A stretch of 48,713 bases of DNA from Rubrivivax sp. (GTDB lineage Bacteria; Pseudomonadota; Gammaproteobacteria; Burkholderiales; Burkholderiaceae_C), in the NCBI GenBank assembly GCA_021300575.1, contig JAJTDM010000056.1:10996-59708 (forward strand). The letters run 5' to 3'. Below, one piece after another: positions 1-7,453 of this stretch. Numbering within the stretch: position 1 is the stretch's first letter; every line of letters starts with the position of its first letter. Made by a program: the position numbers and the translations under genes. The notes beneath the pieces were generated by a model that worked only from the letters and a program-made list of their open reading frames with translations, made no database searches and was not told the origin of the DNA.

Positions 1-304
1 CGTACTCCCGCAGCTTGCGGCGGCCCTCGTCACTGATCCAGTCGGTGGTCCAGGCCGGGGCACGACGCAGCGTCACGCGAACCGGGCCGAAGCCGGCGTC
101 TTGGAGGGCCTGGCGCACGCTGTCGGAAATCACTTCCGTGGCCGGGCAACCCGAGTAGGTGGGAGTGAGCACGACCTCGGCACCGTCGTCGCCGCAGACC
201 ACGTCCCGCACGATGCCCAGGTCGCGCACCGACAGCGCCGGCACCTCGGGGTCGGGCACGGTGTCCAGCACCGCCCAGGCGGCTTCGGCGGCCGTGGCGA
301 TCAC
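1..304 (-). CDS. paaD: Phenylacetyl-CoA epoxidase subunit PaaD (partial, 3' end outside window)
   Basis: About 101 codons are present and the C-terminus is cut by the left edge of the window. The protein helps assemble or mature the PaaABC(E) oxygenase that epoxidises phenylacetyl-CoA. The visible part is a DUF59/MIP18-like domain, with DPEVPALSVRDLGIV near residues 18-32 and a TYSGCPATE segment that carries the conserved Cys. The C-terminal Cys cluster expected of PaaD would lie outside the window. The start is GTG at 302-304, overlapping the paaC stop by 4 nt (GTGA), which indicates translational coupling. The identification rests on motif and operon position. Confidence 0.9.
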   Translation of the reverse strand, partial: MIATAAEAAWAVLDTVPDPEVPALSVRDLGIVRDVVCGDDGAEVVLTPTYSGCPATEVISDSVRQALQDAGFGPVRVTLRRAPAWTTDWISDEGRRKLREY

Positions 305-1155
305 CACACCCCGCCCGGAAAGGCGCGTTGCAGATGCTGCATCTCCGCCAGGATGAAGCCCATGTGCTCGCTGTGTACGCCGCGGCTGCCGGTGCTGAGG
401 AACTTGGAGCTGGCAGGCACCGCGAGGGTGGCCTCGGCCAGCACGGCCGACACTGCGGCCTCCCAGGGCTCGCGCAGGACGCTGCGCCGGGGGCCCAGGC
501 CGGTGGCGGCGGCGTGCGCGTCCAGTTCGTCGTCCACGAACATCTCGCCCGTGAAGGGCCAGGCGCGCTCCAGCGCAGCCCTGGCGCGGCGGGCGGATTC
601 GTCAGTGCCGTCACCCAGGCGCACCACCCACTGCGCGGCGTGCTCGACGTGGTACCGCGCCTCCTTCACCGCCTTGCCGGCAATGGCCGACAGTTCCGCG
701 TCGGTGGAGGAGGACAGCGCCTGCCAGTGCAACTTCAGCCACACCGCCAGCAGCAGGTTGCGCACCTGCACATCGGCGAAGTCGCCGCCCGGGGCGTGCG
801 CGCTGCTGCGGCGCAGGGGCTGCTCGGCCAGGGTGAGGTTGAGATAGTCGCGCTCGTCGCGCAGGAAGGCGAGCTGGTCTTCATCCAGACCCTGCCCGTC
901 CAGGGTGCCCGCGTGGCTCAGCAGGGCGCGGGCCTGGCCCAACAGGTCCAGCGACAGGTTGGTCAGCGCGATGTCTTCTTCCAGCACCGGGGCGTGGCCG
1001 CACCATTCGGACAGGCGCTGGGCATGGATCAGGCAGGTGTCGGCCAGGCGCAGAACCCAGCGCACCTCGGGCGCGCGGCTGAGGCTGACCGAGGTGGCAG
1101 GGCCGCGGGCCATGAGAGGCATGGGCGGCGCAGCAGAAGCAGTGGCGGCAGTCAT
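301..1155 (-). CDS. paaC: Phenylacetyl-CoA 1,2-epoxidase structural subunit PaaC
   Basis: 284 aa; the ferritin-like structural partner of PaaA in the ring-epoxidising monooxygenase, cytoplasmic. The sequence keeps the PaaC helical signature: LADTCLIHAQRLSEWCGHAP, then DLLGQARALL, then KEARYHVEHAAQWVVRLGDGTDES, ending in HMGFILAEMQHLQRAFPGG. I chose ATG at 1153-1155 because a GAGG box lies 9 nt upstream. A GTG at 1170 that overlaps the paaB stop is also in frame and would add five residues. At 284 aa it is slightly longer than the E. coli protein, mostly from an Ala/Pro-rich N-terminus. It sits between paaB and paaD in one transcript. Confidence 0.94.
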   Translation of the reverse strand: MTAATASAAPPMPLMARGPATSVSLSRAPEVRWVLRLADTCLIHAQRLSEWCGHAPVLEEDIALTNLSLDLLGQARALLSHAGTLDGQGLDEDQLAFLRDERDYLNLTLAEQPLRRSSAHAPGGDFADVQVRNLLLAVWLKLHWQALSSSTDAELSAIAGKAVKEARYHVEHAAQWVVRLGDGTDESARRARAALERAWPFTGEMFVDDELDAHAAATGLGPRRSVLREPWEAAVSAVLAEATLAVPASSKFLSTGSRGVHSEHMGFILAEMQHLQRAFPGGVW

Positions 1156-1166
1156 CGTCGGCAGCC

Positions 1167-1493
1167 TCACATGTGATCCACGGCTTCGGGCAGCACGTAG
1201 AACGTGGGGTGGCGGTAGACCTTGTCTTCCATCGGGTCGAAGTACATGTCCTTGTCACCGGGGTCGGAGGCCGTGATCTGGCTGGAAGGCACAACCCAGA
1301 TGCTGCAGCCCTCCTGGCGGCGGGTGTAGACCTCGCGCGCCAATTGCAGCGCCATGGGCGCGTCGGGCGCGTGCAGGCTGCCGCAGTGTTTGTGTTCGAG
1401 CCCGGCCTTGGGGCGGACGAACACCTCCCACAGCGGCCACTCCTGGGCGGTGCGGTCGGCGGTGTCGGTGGTGGTATCGGGCGTGTGGCTCAA
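1167..1493 (-). CDS. paaB: Phenylacetyl-CoA 1,2-epoxidase subunit PaaB
   Basis: 108 aa; the small subunit thought to bridge PaaAC dimers in the epoxidase complex. The family core is clear: EWPLWEVFVRPKAGLEHKH near residues 17-35, the LHAPDAPMAL segment, and FDPMEDKVYRHPTFYVLP near the end. The open frame extends upstream to 1703, but the extra stretch looks non-coding. The best start is TTG at 1491-1493 with AAGGAG about 6 nt upstream, which gives a normal family length. No ATG fits the family length. It is followed within 12 nt by paaC. Confidence 0.93.
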   Translation of the reverse strand: MSHTPDTTTDTADRTAQEWPLWEVFVRPKAGLEHKHCGSLHAPDAPMALQLAREVYTRRQEGCSIWVVPSSQITASDPGDKDMYFDPMEDKVYRHPTFYVLPEAVDHM

Positions 1494-1578
1494 CAGGCTC
1501 TCCTTCAGCGGCAGTCGATGTGATGCTGCGCTGGTGGTTCGGAATGGGGCAAGGATGGGCGAGCCCATCCGTTGGGGC

Positions 1579-2580
1579 TCAAGCAGCCTGCTCGCGCGTG
1601 GCCTGCTTGCGGGCGTGGGCCAGCGCGGCCTCCCGCACCCAGGCGCCGTCGTCCCAGGCCTTGACGCGGGCGCCCAGGCGCTCCTTGTTGCAGGGGCCGT
1701 CACCGCCCACCACGCGCCAGAACTCGCTCCAGTCGATGGGGCCGAAGTCGTGGTGGCCGCGGGCTTCGTTCCACTTCAAATCGGGGTCGGGCAGGCTCAC
1801 GCCCAGCACCTTGGCCTGCTCGACGGTGGCGTCGATGAACTTCTGCCGCAGGTCATCGTTGCTGATGCGCTTGATGCCCCAGCGGGCCGACTGCGCGCCG
1901 TGCACGCTCTCGCCGTCCGGTGGGCCGAACATCATGAGGCTGGGCCACCACCAGCGGTTGGTGGCGTCCTGCACCATGGCGCGCTGCTCGGGCGTGCCCT
2001 CGCGCATCATCACGTTCAGGGCGTCAAAGCCCTGGCGCTGGTGGAAGCTCTCCTCCCGGCAGATGCGCACCATGGCCCGGGCGTAGGGCGCGTAGGAGCA
2101 GCGCGTCAGCGGCACTTGGTTCATGATGGCCGCGCCGTCCACCAGCCATCCGATCACCCCCACGTCGGCCCAGGTGAGTGTGGGGTAGTTGAAGATGGAG
2201 CTGTACTTGGCCTTGCCGCTGTGCAGCGCGGCGAGCAGCTCGTCGCGGCTGGTGCCCAGGGTCTCGGCCGCGGAGTACAGGTAAAGCCCGTGGCCGGCCT
2301 CGTCCTGGATCTTGGCCAGCAGGATGGTCTTGCGCTTGAGCGTGGGCGCGCGCGTCACCCAGTTCGCCTCGGGCAGCATGCCCACGATCTCGGAGTGCGC
2401 ATGCTGGCTGATCTGGCGCACCAGGGTCTTGCGGTAATGCTCGGGCATCCAGTCCTTGGCTTCGATGAAGTCGCCGGCGTCGATCTTGGCGTCGAAGCGG
2501 CGCTCGAGTTCGGCTTCTTCAAGGGAGCGGACGGCCTTGCGCTCTTCCTTGGGCGCGGTGTCCATGGCTTGGGTGTACAT
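1579..2580 (-). CDS. paaA: Phenylacetyl-CoA 1,2-epoxidase catalytic subunit PaaA
   Basis: 333 aa, normal family length. This is the di-iron catalytic subunit that epoxidises the aromatic ring of phenylacetyl-CoA. Visible landmarks are the [19 protein letters not shown] helix, the [17 protein letters not shown] di-iron helix with Glu and His ligands, and the [19 protein letters not shown] helix carrying the second EExxH ligand set. The ATG at 2580 has AAGGAG 8 nt upstream. It is the first gene after a 640-bp gap from paaK, so it may need its own promoter or depend on read-through from paaG. A gap of 85 bp separates it from paaB. Confidence 0.97.
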   Translation of the reverse strand: MYTQAMDTAPKEERKAVRSLEEAELERRFDAKIDAGDFIEAKDWMPEHYRKTLVRQISQHAHSEIVGMLPEANWVTRAPTLKRKTILLAKIQDEAGHGLYLYSAAETLGTSRDELLAALHSGKAKYSSIFNYPTLTWADVGVIGWLVDGAAIMNQVPLTRCSYAPYARAMVRICREESFHQRQGFDALNVMMREGTPEQRAMVQDATNRWWWPSLMMFGPPDGESVHGAQSARWGIKRISNDDLRQKFIDATVEQAKVLGVSLPDPDLKWNEARGHHDFGPIDWSEFWRVVGGDGPCNKERLGARVKAWDDGAWVREAALAHARKQATREQAA

Positions 2581-2642
2581 CTTGTGGGCTCCTTCGTGGA
2601 CTCGGTATTCAATGAGTTCGTTAGCGGGTAGCTACACCGCTC

Positions 2643-2875
2643 TCGGCGAACGGGGGCGGGCTGCGGCGCTTCGGCGTGTCGGTCGGCCCAAAAGGCCGAC
2701 TGCCCTGCGGTGCTCGGGTGCAAGGCCCCGCGGCAGAACTCGCTTCGCGCCCTTCAGGCGCTACGCTCAGACAACTGCTGCGAGCATGTGGACGAAGCGC
2801 GCTGCGCGCGCGGGCCTCACCCCCTGCGCTCCTCGGCGACCCGCAGGCGCGCCACAGCCCACCCCCGTCCGCCGA
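2643..2875. repeat. GC-rich intergenic repeat module A (inverted relative to module B)
   Basis: A 233-bp non-coding module in the 640-bp gap between paaK and paaA. Its ends, 2643-2668 and 2850-2875, are inverted copies of one another (23 of 26 positions by eye). Inside is a small hairpin, GTCGGCC at 2682-2688 with GGCCGAC at 2694-2700, then a core with GGCAGAACTCGCTTCGCGCC and a GCTCAGACAACTGC stretch. The core occurs again in inverted orientation in module B. Open frames through it are low-complexity and are not believed. The rest of the gap, 2581-2642, 2876-2950 and 3169-3220, shows no gene. Confidence 0.8.
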
Positions 2876-2950
2876 AACGAACACCCGGCGGGAAGCCAAG
2901 AGCCCAAGCGCAGCGCAAGAAGCGGGCGCCCATCCACCCTTCGCAGCAGC

Positions 2951-3168
2951 AGCGGGGGCCTGTTCGGGGTGCCTTTGGGAGCGGCGAGAAGCGCAGGGGC
3001 GGGGTCGGCGCGCGCAGCGCGCATCGAGGACTGACTCGCCGCAGCTGTCTGAGCGCAGCGCCCTGGGGGCGCGAAGCGAGTTCTGCGGCGCGACCCTGCC
3101 CCGAGCATCGCAGCGGAGTCGGCCTTCAGGCCGACCGCTCCCGCCGGCACCCCGGGCAGGCCCCCGCT
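2951..3168. repeat. GC-rich intergenic repeat module B (inverted relative to module A)
   Basis: A 218-bp module whose ends, 2951-2984 and 3135-3168, are inverted copies (29 of 34 positions by eye). Its core holds the reverse complement of the module A core: GAAGCGAGTTCTGC near 3073-3086 and CAGCTGTCTGAGCGCAGCG near 3042-3060. It also has the matching hairpin GTCGGCC (3118-3124) and GGCCGAC (3129-3135). Modules A and B therefore form a large imperfect inverted repeat separated by 75 bp. Similar GC-rich intergenic blocks are, from memory, common in Comamonadaceae chromosomes, but I cannot search here. It carries no transposase and is non-autonomous if mobile. Confidence 0.8.
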
Positions 3169-3220
3169 GCAGCGGAGCGCGCGAAACAGGAACAGACACC
3201 AGTGCCACAGTCAGCCTCAC

Positions 3221-4525
3221 TCACTTCGGCCGCATATCGATCACCCGCCGGGCCTTGCCCAGCGAGCGTTCGATGCCGTCCGGGTCCAGGACATCCACAC
3301 GCGTGCTCACGCCGATCAGCGTCTTGATGCGGTGCTGCAATTCGCGAGAGATCGCGGCGCGGTCAGAGGACGCAAACGCCGGCTGGATCTCGCAGCGCAC
3401 CAGCACCTCGTCCAGATGCCCGTCGCGCGACACCACCAACTGGTAGTGCCCCGACAACTGCCCCTGTTGCAGCACCAGCTCCTCGATCTGCGTGGGAAAG
3501 AGGTTGACGCCGCGGATGATCAGCATGTCATCGCTGCGGCCCACGATCTTGCCCATGCGCCGCATGCTGCGCGCCGTGGGCGGCAACAAGCGCGTGAGGT
3601 CGCGTGTGCGGTAGCGAATGACAGGCAGGGCCTCCTTCGTCAGCGTGGTGAAGACCAGTTCGCCCTCGCTGCCGTCAGGCAGCACCTCGCCCGTGTGCGG
3701 ATCGATGATCTCGGGGTAGAAGTGGTCCTCCCAGATCACAGGGCCGTCCTTGGTCTCCACGCACTCGCTGGCCACGCCCGGCCCCATCACCTCGCTCAGG
3801 CCGTAGATGTCCACGGCCTCGATGCCGGCGCTGCGCTCGATGTCGCGGCGCATCTCCTCGGTCCAGGGCTCGGCGCCGAAGATGCCCACCTGGACCGACA
3901 TGGCCGACGGGTCCTTGCCCTGGCGGCGGAACTCCTCCACGATCACCTGCATGTAGCTGGGGGTGACCATGATGATGTCGGGCTTGAAGTCCTCGATCAG
4001 CTGCACCTGCTTTTCGGTCTGCCCCCCACTCATGGGGATGACAGTGCAGCCCAGCCGCTCGGCCCCGTAGTGTGCCCCCAGGCCGCCCGTGAACAGGCCG
4101 TAGCCGTAGGACACATGCACCATGTCGCCCCGTCGGCCGCCCGCCGCGCGGATGCTGCGGGCCACCAGGTCGGCCCAGCGGTCGATGTCGCCCTGGGTGT
4201 AGCCCACCACCGTGGGCTTGCCCGTGGTGCCTGAAGAGGCGTGGATGCGCACGATCTGATCACGCGGCACGGCGAACAGGCCGAACGGGTAGTTGGCCCG
4301 CAGATCCGCCTTGACAGTGAAGGGGAACTTCGCCAGATCCGCCAGGGTCTTGCAGTCCGAAGGGTGCACACCCTTGGCATCGAAAGCCTGGCGGTAGTGC
4401 GGCACATGGTCGTAGGCGTGCTGCAAGGTCCATTGCAGGCGCTTCAGCTGCAAGGCCTGCAACTCGTCGCGGCTGGCACGTTCGATGGGCTCGAGGTCGC
4501 CGGGGGCGGGGTGCTTCACGGGCAT
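3221..4525 (-). CDS. paaK: Phenylacetate-CoA ligase PaaK
   Basis: 434 aa, the usual length. It activates phenylacetate with ATP and CoA to phenylacetyl-CoA, the first cytoplasmic step of the pathway. It is an adenylate-forming enzyme with the P-loop-like motif HASSGTTGKPTVVGYT near residues 94-109, the adenylate-binding DIYGLSEVMGPGVA motif near 240-253, and the hinge region GRSDDMLIIRGVNLFPTQIE near 328-347. The ATG at 4525 has AGGAG 8 nt upstream. It follows paaI by 69 bp and ends just before the repeat block that separates it from paaABCD. Confidence 0.97.
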   Translation of the reverse strand: MPVKHPAPGDLEPIERASRDELQALQLKRLQWTLQHAYDHVPHYRQAFDAKGVHPSDCKTLADLAKFPFTVKADLRANYPFGLFAVPRDQIVRIHASSGTTGKPTVVGYTQGDIDRWADLVARSIRAAGGRRGDMVHVSYGYGLFTGGLGAHYGAERLGCTVIPMSGGQTEKQVQLIEDFKPDIIMVTPSYMQVIVEEFRRQGKDPSAMSVQVGIFGAEPWTEEMRRDIERSAGIEAVDIYGLSEVMGPGVASECVETKDGPVIWEDHFYPEIIDPHTGEVLPDGSEGELVFTTLTKEALPVIRYRTRDLTRLLPPTARSMRRMGKIVGRSDDMLIIRGVNLFPTQIEELVLQQGQLSGHYQLVVSRDGHLDEVLVRCEIQPAFASSDRAAISRELQHRIKTLIGVSTRVDVLDPDGIERSLGKARRVIDMRPK

Positions 4526-4594
4526 CGGGCGGTCTCCTGGAGTGCTCTTGGCGTGGTGTCTGCAGACTTGGCAGAAAAGTGGGAACGCTGAGGT

Positions 4595-5059
4595 TCAACG
4601 GGCCTTGCCCATGGGCAGGCCTTCCACGAGGGGCTTGCCCTTCATGGTGTAGGACCGGCCGCGGAAGGCGGCGATGGCCTCGCCCTTCTGGTTGGTCACG
4701 GTCACGTCGTAGACCCCCGTGCGGCCTGACTTGCTGAGTTCCACCGCACGCGCCGTCAACACGTCACCAAGATAGGCAGCGGCCATCAGGTTGACGTCAA
4801 AGCCCGAGGCCACCGTGATCTCGTTGTAGGCGTTGCAGGCGAAGGCAAACGCGCTGTCGGCCAGGGTGGTGATGAGGCCGCCGTGGCAGGTGGCATGGCC
4901 GTTGAGCATGTCCTGGCGCACCGTCATGGTGGCCGTGCAGGTGCCCGGGCCCACGGCCTGAATGTGGATGCCCAGCGCGCGGGTGGCGTGGTCGTCCTTG
5001 AGCATCGCGTCGCGCGAGGCCTCGGCGGTGTGTTGAAGGGTGGTGTCCAGGGCGGTCAT
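4595..5059 (-). CDS. paaI: Hydroxyphenylacetyl-CoA thioesterase PaaI
   Basis: 154 aa hotdog-fold thioesterase. In this pathway PaaI hydrolyses stalled ring-hydroxylated or epoxide-derived CoA thioesters so that CoA is not trapped. The catalytic segment NGHATCHGGLITTLADSAFAFA, with HGG and a following Asp, is typical, as is the NQKGEAIAAFRGRSYT strand near the C-terminus. The start ATG at 5059 has no strong ribosome site that I can see, so a nearby alternative cannot be excluded. It lies 75 bp after paaG on the same strand. Confidence 0.94.
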   Translation of the reverse strand: MTALDTTLQHTAEASRDAMLKDDHATRALGIHIQAVGPGTCTATMTVRQDMLNGHATCHGGLITTLADSAFAFACNAYNEITVASGFDVNLMAAAYLGDVLTARAVELSKSGRTGVYDVTVTNQKGEAIAAFRGRSYTMKGKPLVEGLPMGKAR

Positions 5060-5134
5060 GGTGCGGGCAGGGAAGCGGGACGTCGGCAGACAAAAGGGAA
5101 CAGCGAGGAACGACAGCAGCCGCAGGCCGGGGCC

Positions 5135-5935
5135 TCAGCGGTCGCTGAAGCGCGCAGGCCGCTTGTCACGGAAAGCGGCCACGCCCTCGGCGAAGTCGTG
5201 CGCCTGGCCGAGTTCGCCCTGCACCACGCCCTCGCGCACCAGGGCGGCGTCAAAGTCCAGCGTCGTGGCGGCGTCGATGGCCAGACGCGTCTGGGCCAGG
5301 GCACGCGAGGGCATCTGGGCCAGTCGCTGCGCCAGCGCCTGCACCTCGGCCGCAAAGCTCGCGTCGTCCACGCAGCGCCAGATCAAGCCGATGCGCGCGG
5401 CCTCCTCGGCCGGCAGCTTGTCGCCCGTCATGGCCAAGCCCAAGGCCTGCGCACGACCGACCAGACGCGGCAACAGCCAGGTGCCCGCGCAGTCCGGCAC
5501 CAGACCGATCTTGCTGAAGGCCTGGATGAAGCTGGCGCTGCGCGCCGCGATCACCATGTCGCAGCACAGCGCCAGGTTCGCCCCCGCACCAGCGGCCACG
5601 CCGTTCACCGCCGCGATGACCGGCACCGGCATGGAGCGCACCCGGTTGGCCAGCGGGCGGTAAAAGCGCTCGATCACCGATTGCACATCCGGCGGCCCCC
5701 CGGTGCCGGCCATGGCAGGATCGTTGAGATCCTGACCAGCGCAGAAGCCCCGCCCGGCCCCGGTGATCACCACCACCCGCACGCTGGCGTCAGCGGCGGC
5801 GGCTTCCAGCGCGGGCAACAGCAGCGCATGCATCTGCGCGGTGAAGCTGTTGAGCGCTGAAGGGCGGTTCAGCGTGAGGGTGCATACCGGCCCCGTGTGG
5901 GCCACCTGCAAGGGGGCGTCTTGAGCTTCTGCCAT
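5135..5935 (-). CDS. paaG: 2-(1,2-epoxy-1,2-dihydrophenyl)acetyl-CoA isomerase PaaG
   Basis: 266 aa crotonase-fold enzyme that isomerises the ring epoxide to the oxepin-CoA. The oxyanion-hole strands are seen at VITGAGRGFCAGQDL and VAAGAGANLALCCDMV. The IGLVPDCAGTWLLPRLVGRA segment carries the Asp used by PaaG-type isomerases, which separates it from the hydratase PaaF. The ATG at 5935 follows GGAG by a short spacer. It is the first gene of the paa transcript. The leader holds a small GGCGC...GCGCC hairpin (5956-5970), and a palindromic operator lies 45 bp upstream of the start. Confidence 0.93.
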   Translation of the reverse strand: MAEAQDAPLQVAHTGPVCTLTLNRPSALNSFTAQMHALLLPALEAAAADASVRVVVITGAGRGFCAGQDLNDPAMAGTGGPPDVQSVIERFYRPLANRVRSMPVPVIAAVNGVAAGAGANLALCCDMVIAARSASFIQAFSKIGLVPDCAGTWLLPRLVGRAQALGLAMTGDKLPAEEAARIGLIWRCVDDASFAAEVQALAQRLAQMPSRALAQTRLAIDAATTLDFDAALVREGVVQGELGQAHDFAEGVAAFRDKRPARFSDR

Positions 5936-5979
5936 GTCGTCTCCAAAAGCATGGAGGCGCCGGCAGCGCCTACCCGATG

Positions 5980-6005
5980 ATTATTCGACCGTACGGTCGG
6001 CTAAT
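5980..6005. promoter_or_regulatory. Palindromic operator in front of paaG, likely PaaR (TetR family) site
   Basis: A perfect 14-bp palindrome, CGACCGTACGGTCG (5986-5999), is extended by matching outer arms ATTA (5980-5983) and TAAT (6002-6005). TetR-family PaaR repressors of beta- and gammaproteobacteria bind sites of this type in front of paa operons and are released by phenylacetyl-CoA. On the minus strand an AATAAT box (5980-5985) overlaps the edge of the palindrome and could be the paaG -10 element. No paaR gene lies in this window. Regulator identity is inference from context. Confidence 0.8.
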
Positions 6006-6141
6006 GATATGCGAGTTGGCTGGCAGTTGGCAAACGCTGGTGGGCGAATAACGTGGGGGCGAACAGCTTTTGGCGAAGTTCGGCAGGACATCAACCGTCT
6101 GGCCCGATCAAGCACGGCATATGCCGCCAAGCAGGCGCCGC

Positions 6142-6915
6142 TCAAGAACCGACCGTGCCGCCGTCCACCATGAACGCGGCGCCGTTGACGAAAGAGGCTT
6201 CGTCAGAGGCCAGCCACAGGATGGGAAACGCGACCTCGCGCGGGTCGGCCCAGCGTTTCTGCAGGTTGTTGCCCACGATCTCCTGACGCAGATCGTGTTC
6301 GGTCTTGCCTTGCGCGGCGGCACGCCGGACGTGAAAAGGGGTCAGCGTCAGCCCCGGGCACACCGCATTGGCACGCACGCCGTGAGCAGACTCCTCAAAA
6401 GCCAGTGAGCGCGTCATGGAAACGATGCCTGCCTTTGCCACGTCGTACTGGGCCATTCCGGCACGGGGATGAAAGGCGTGTGTCGAAGAGATGTTGACGA
6501 CGGCCCCACGCCCACTGGCCCGCAGGGCCGGCAGCGCTTCGCGCGTCAGGTAGGCATAGCTCAGGAGGTTCACAGACAGGATGCGCTGCCACGTCTGTGC
6601 CTGGGCCTGCGCCAAAGGCTCATAAGCACGCACACCTGCGTTGTTGACCAGCACGTCAATGCGACCGAACCGCTCAAGTGCCACCTTGACCACGGCCGAC
6701 GCCGCGGATTCTTCGCCCAGGTCGACAGCCAGGCCCGACACCTGCGCTCCGGGCACCCGCTCGTGCACCTGGCGCACCACCTGGTCCAGCGGCGTATCCG
6801 GCAGGTCCACCAGCAGCACGGCAGCACCCTCCTCACAGAACAACTGGGCCGTGGCGGCACCAATGCCGCCGGCCCCTCCCGTGATGATGGCGACCTTCTC
6901 TTTCAAGCGGTTCAT
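6142..6915 (-). CDS. SDR family NAD(P)-dependent oxidoreductase
   Basis: 257 aa classical short-chain dehydrogenase, probably oxidising a sugar or hydroxy acid in the catabolic island. The nucleotide-binding motif TGGAGGIGAATAQLF is at residues 12-26, and an acidic residue after the second strand (VDLPDTP) suggests NAD preference. NNAGV, the active-site Ser region NISSTHAF and the catalytic YDVAK follow, and the C-terminus ends in the usual SFVNGAAFMVDGG. It lies 19 bp downstream of the TRAP small subunit on the same strand, so it is probably the last gene of the transporter transcript. The substrate cannot be told from sequence. Confidence 0.9.
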   Translation of the reverse strand: MNRLKEKVAIITGGAGGIGAATAQLFCEEGAAVLLVDLPDTPLDQVVRQVHERVPGAQVSGLAVDLGEESAASAVVKVALERFGRIDVLVNNAGVRAYEPLAQAQAQTWQRILSVNLLSYAYLTREALPALRASGRGAVVNISSTHAFHPRAGMAQYDVAKAGIVSMTRSLAFEESAHGVRANAVCPGLTLTPFHVRRAAAQGKTEHDLRQEIVGNNLQKRWADPREVAFPILWLASDEASFVNGAAFMVDGGTVGS

Positions 6916-6934
6916 GCGCAGCGTCCCGTGATGT

Positions 6935-7453
6935 TCAAAGCAGGCCGACCTGGGGCGCCTCGTCAGGCAGCGGATACCGCCACAAGCGCCACAGGGCTGC
7001 CAGGTGGTAAATCGTCATGATGACCCCCGATACAGGGACTGCGGCGTACCACCAGATCTTGTCGAACTGCAGAAACGGGGTGGTCTCGCCGGACTGTGAC
7101 GCGAACTCCCAGCCCTTGACGACGAACACCCACAGCAACACCATCAGCATCAGGTTGATGCCGATGGCGACCACCCGACGGGCGGCCCGCGGCAGCACCC
7201 TGTCAAGCGCGCCTACCCGGTACAAGGCCGCTTCGCGCCACAGCGCCGCGGCGCCGACGAACGTGAGCCAGGCAAAGAGCAGTTCGATCAGTTCGTCATA
7301 GCCTGGCACCTTCAAGGAGGGCACCGAGCGCTGAACGATGCCCAGGGTGAGCAGGAAGAACAGGCCCAGAAGGCAGCCCACCACGAACCAGCGCATGCCC
7401 GCTGCCAGCGCGGCATCCGCACGCTGCCAGAAGCGCCCAAGACCCCCGCTCAT
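6935..7453 (-). CDS. TRAP transporter small permease subunit (DctQ type)
   Basis: 172 aa integral membrane protein with four hydrophobic helices, the usual size for DctQ. The second and third helices contain the family pattern PGYDELIELLFAWLTFVGAAALWREAAL, and the C-terminal region carries YAAVPVSGVIMTIYHL. With the large permease it forms the sodium-driven membrane part of a tripartite uptake system. The open frame extends far upstream, but the start is ATG at 7451-7453, which overlaps the stop of the large permease by 4 nt (ATGA). The proteins would be made together in stoichiometric amounts. Confidence 0.9.
   Translation of the reverse strand: MSGGLGRFWQRADAALAAGMRWFVVGCLLGLFFLLTLGIVQRSVPSLKVPGYDELIELLFAWLTFVGAAALWREAALYRVGALDRVLPRAARRVVAIGINLMLMVLLWVFVVKGWEFASQSGETTPFLQFDKIWWYAAVPVSGVIMTIYHLAALWRLWRYPLPDEAPQVGLL

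Noticed and set aside
2621..3446. Several long open frames on both strands across the paaK-paaA gap
   Set aside because: They lie in the GC-rich inverted repeat block, encode low-complexity Arg/Ala/Pro-rich sequence, contradict one another and resemble no family. They are open by composition only.
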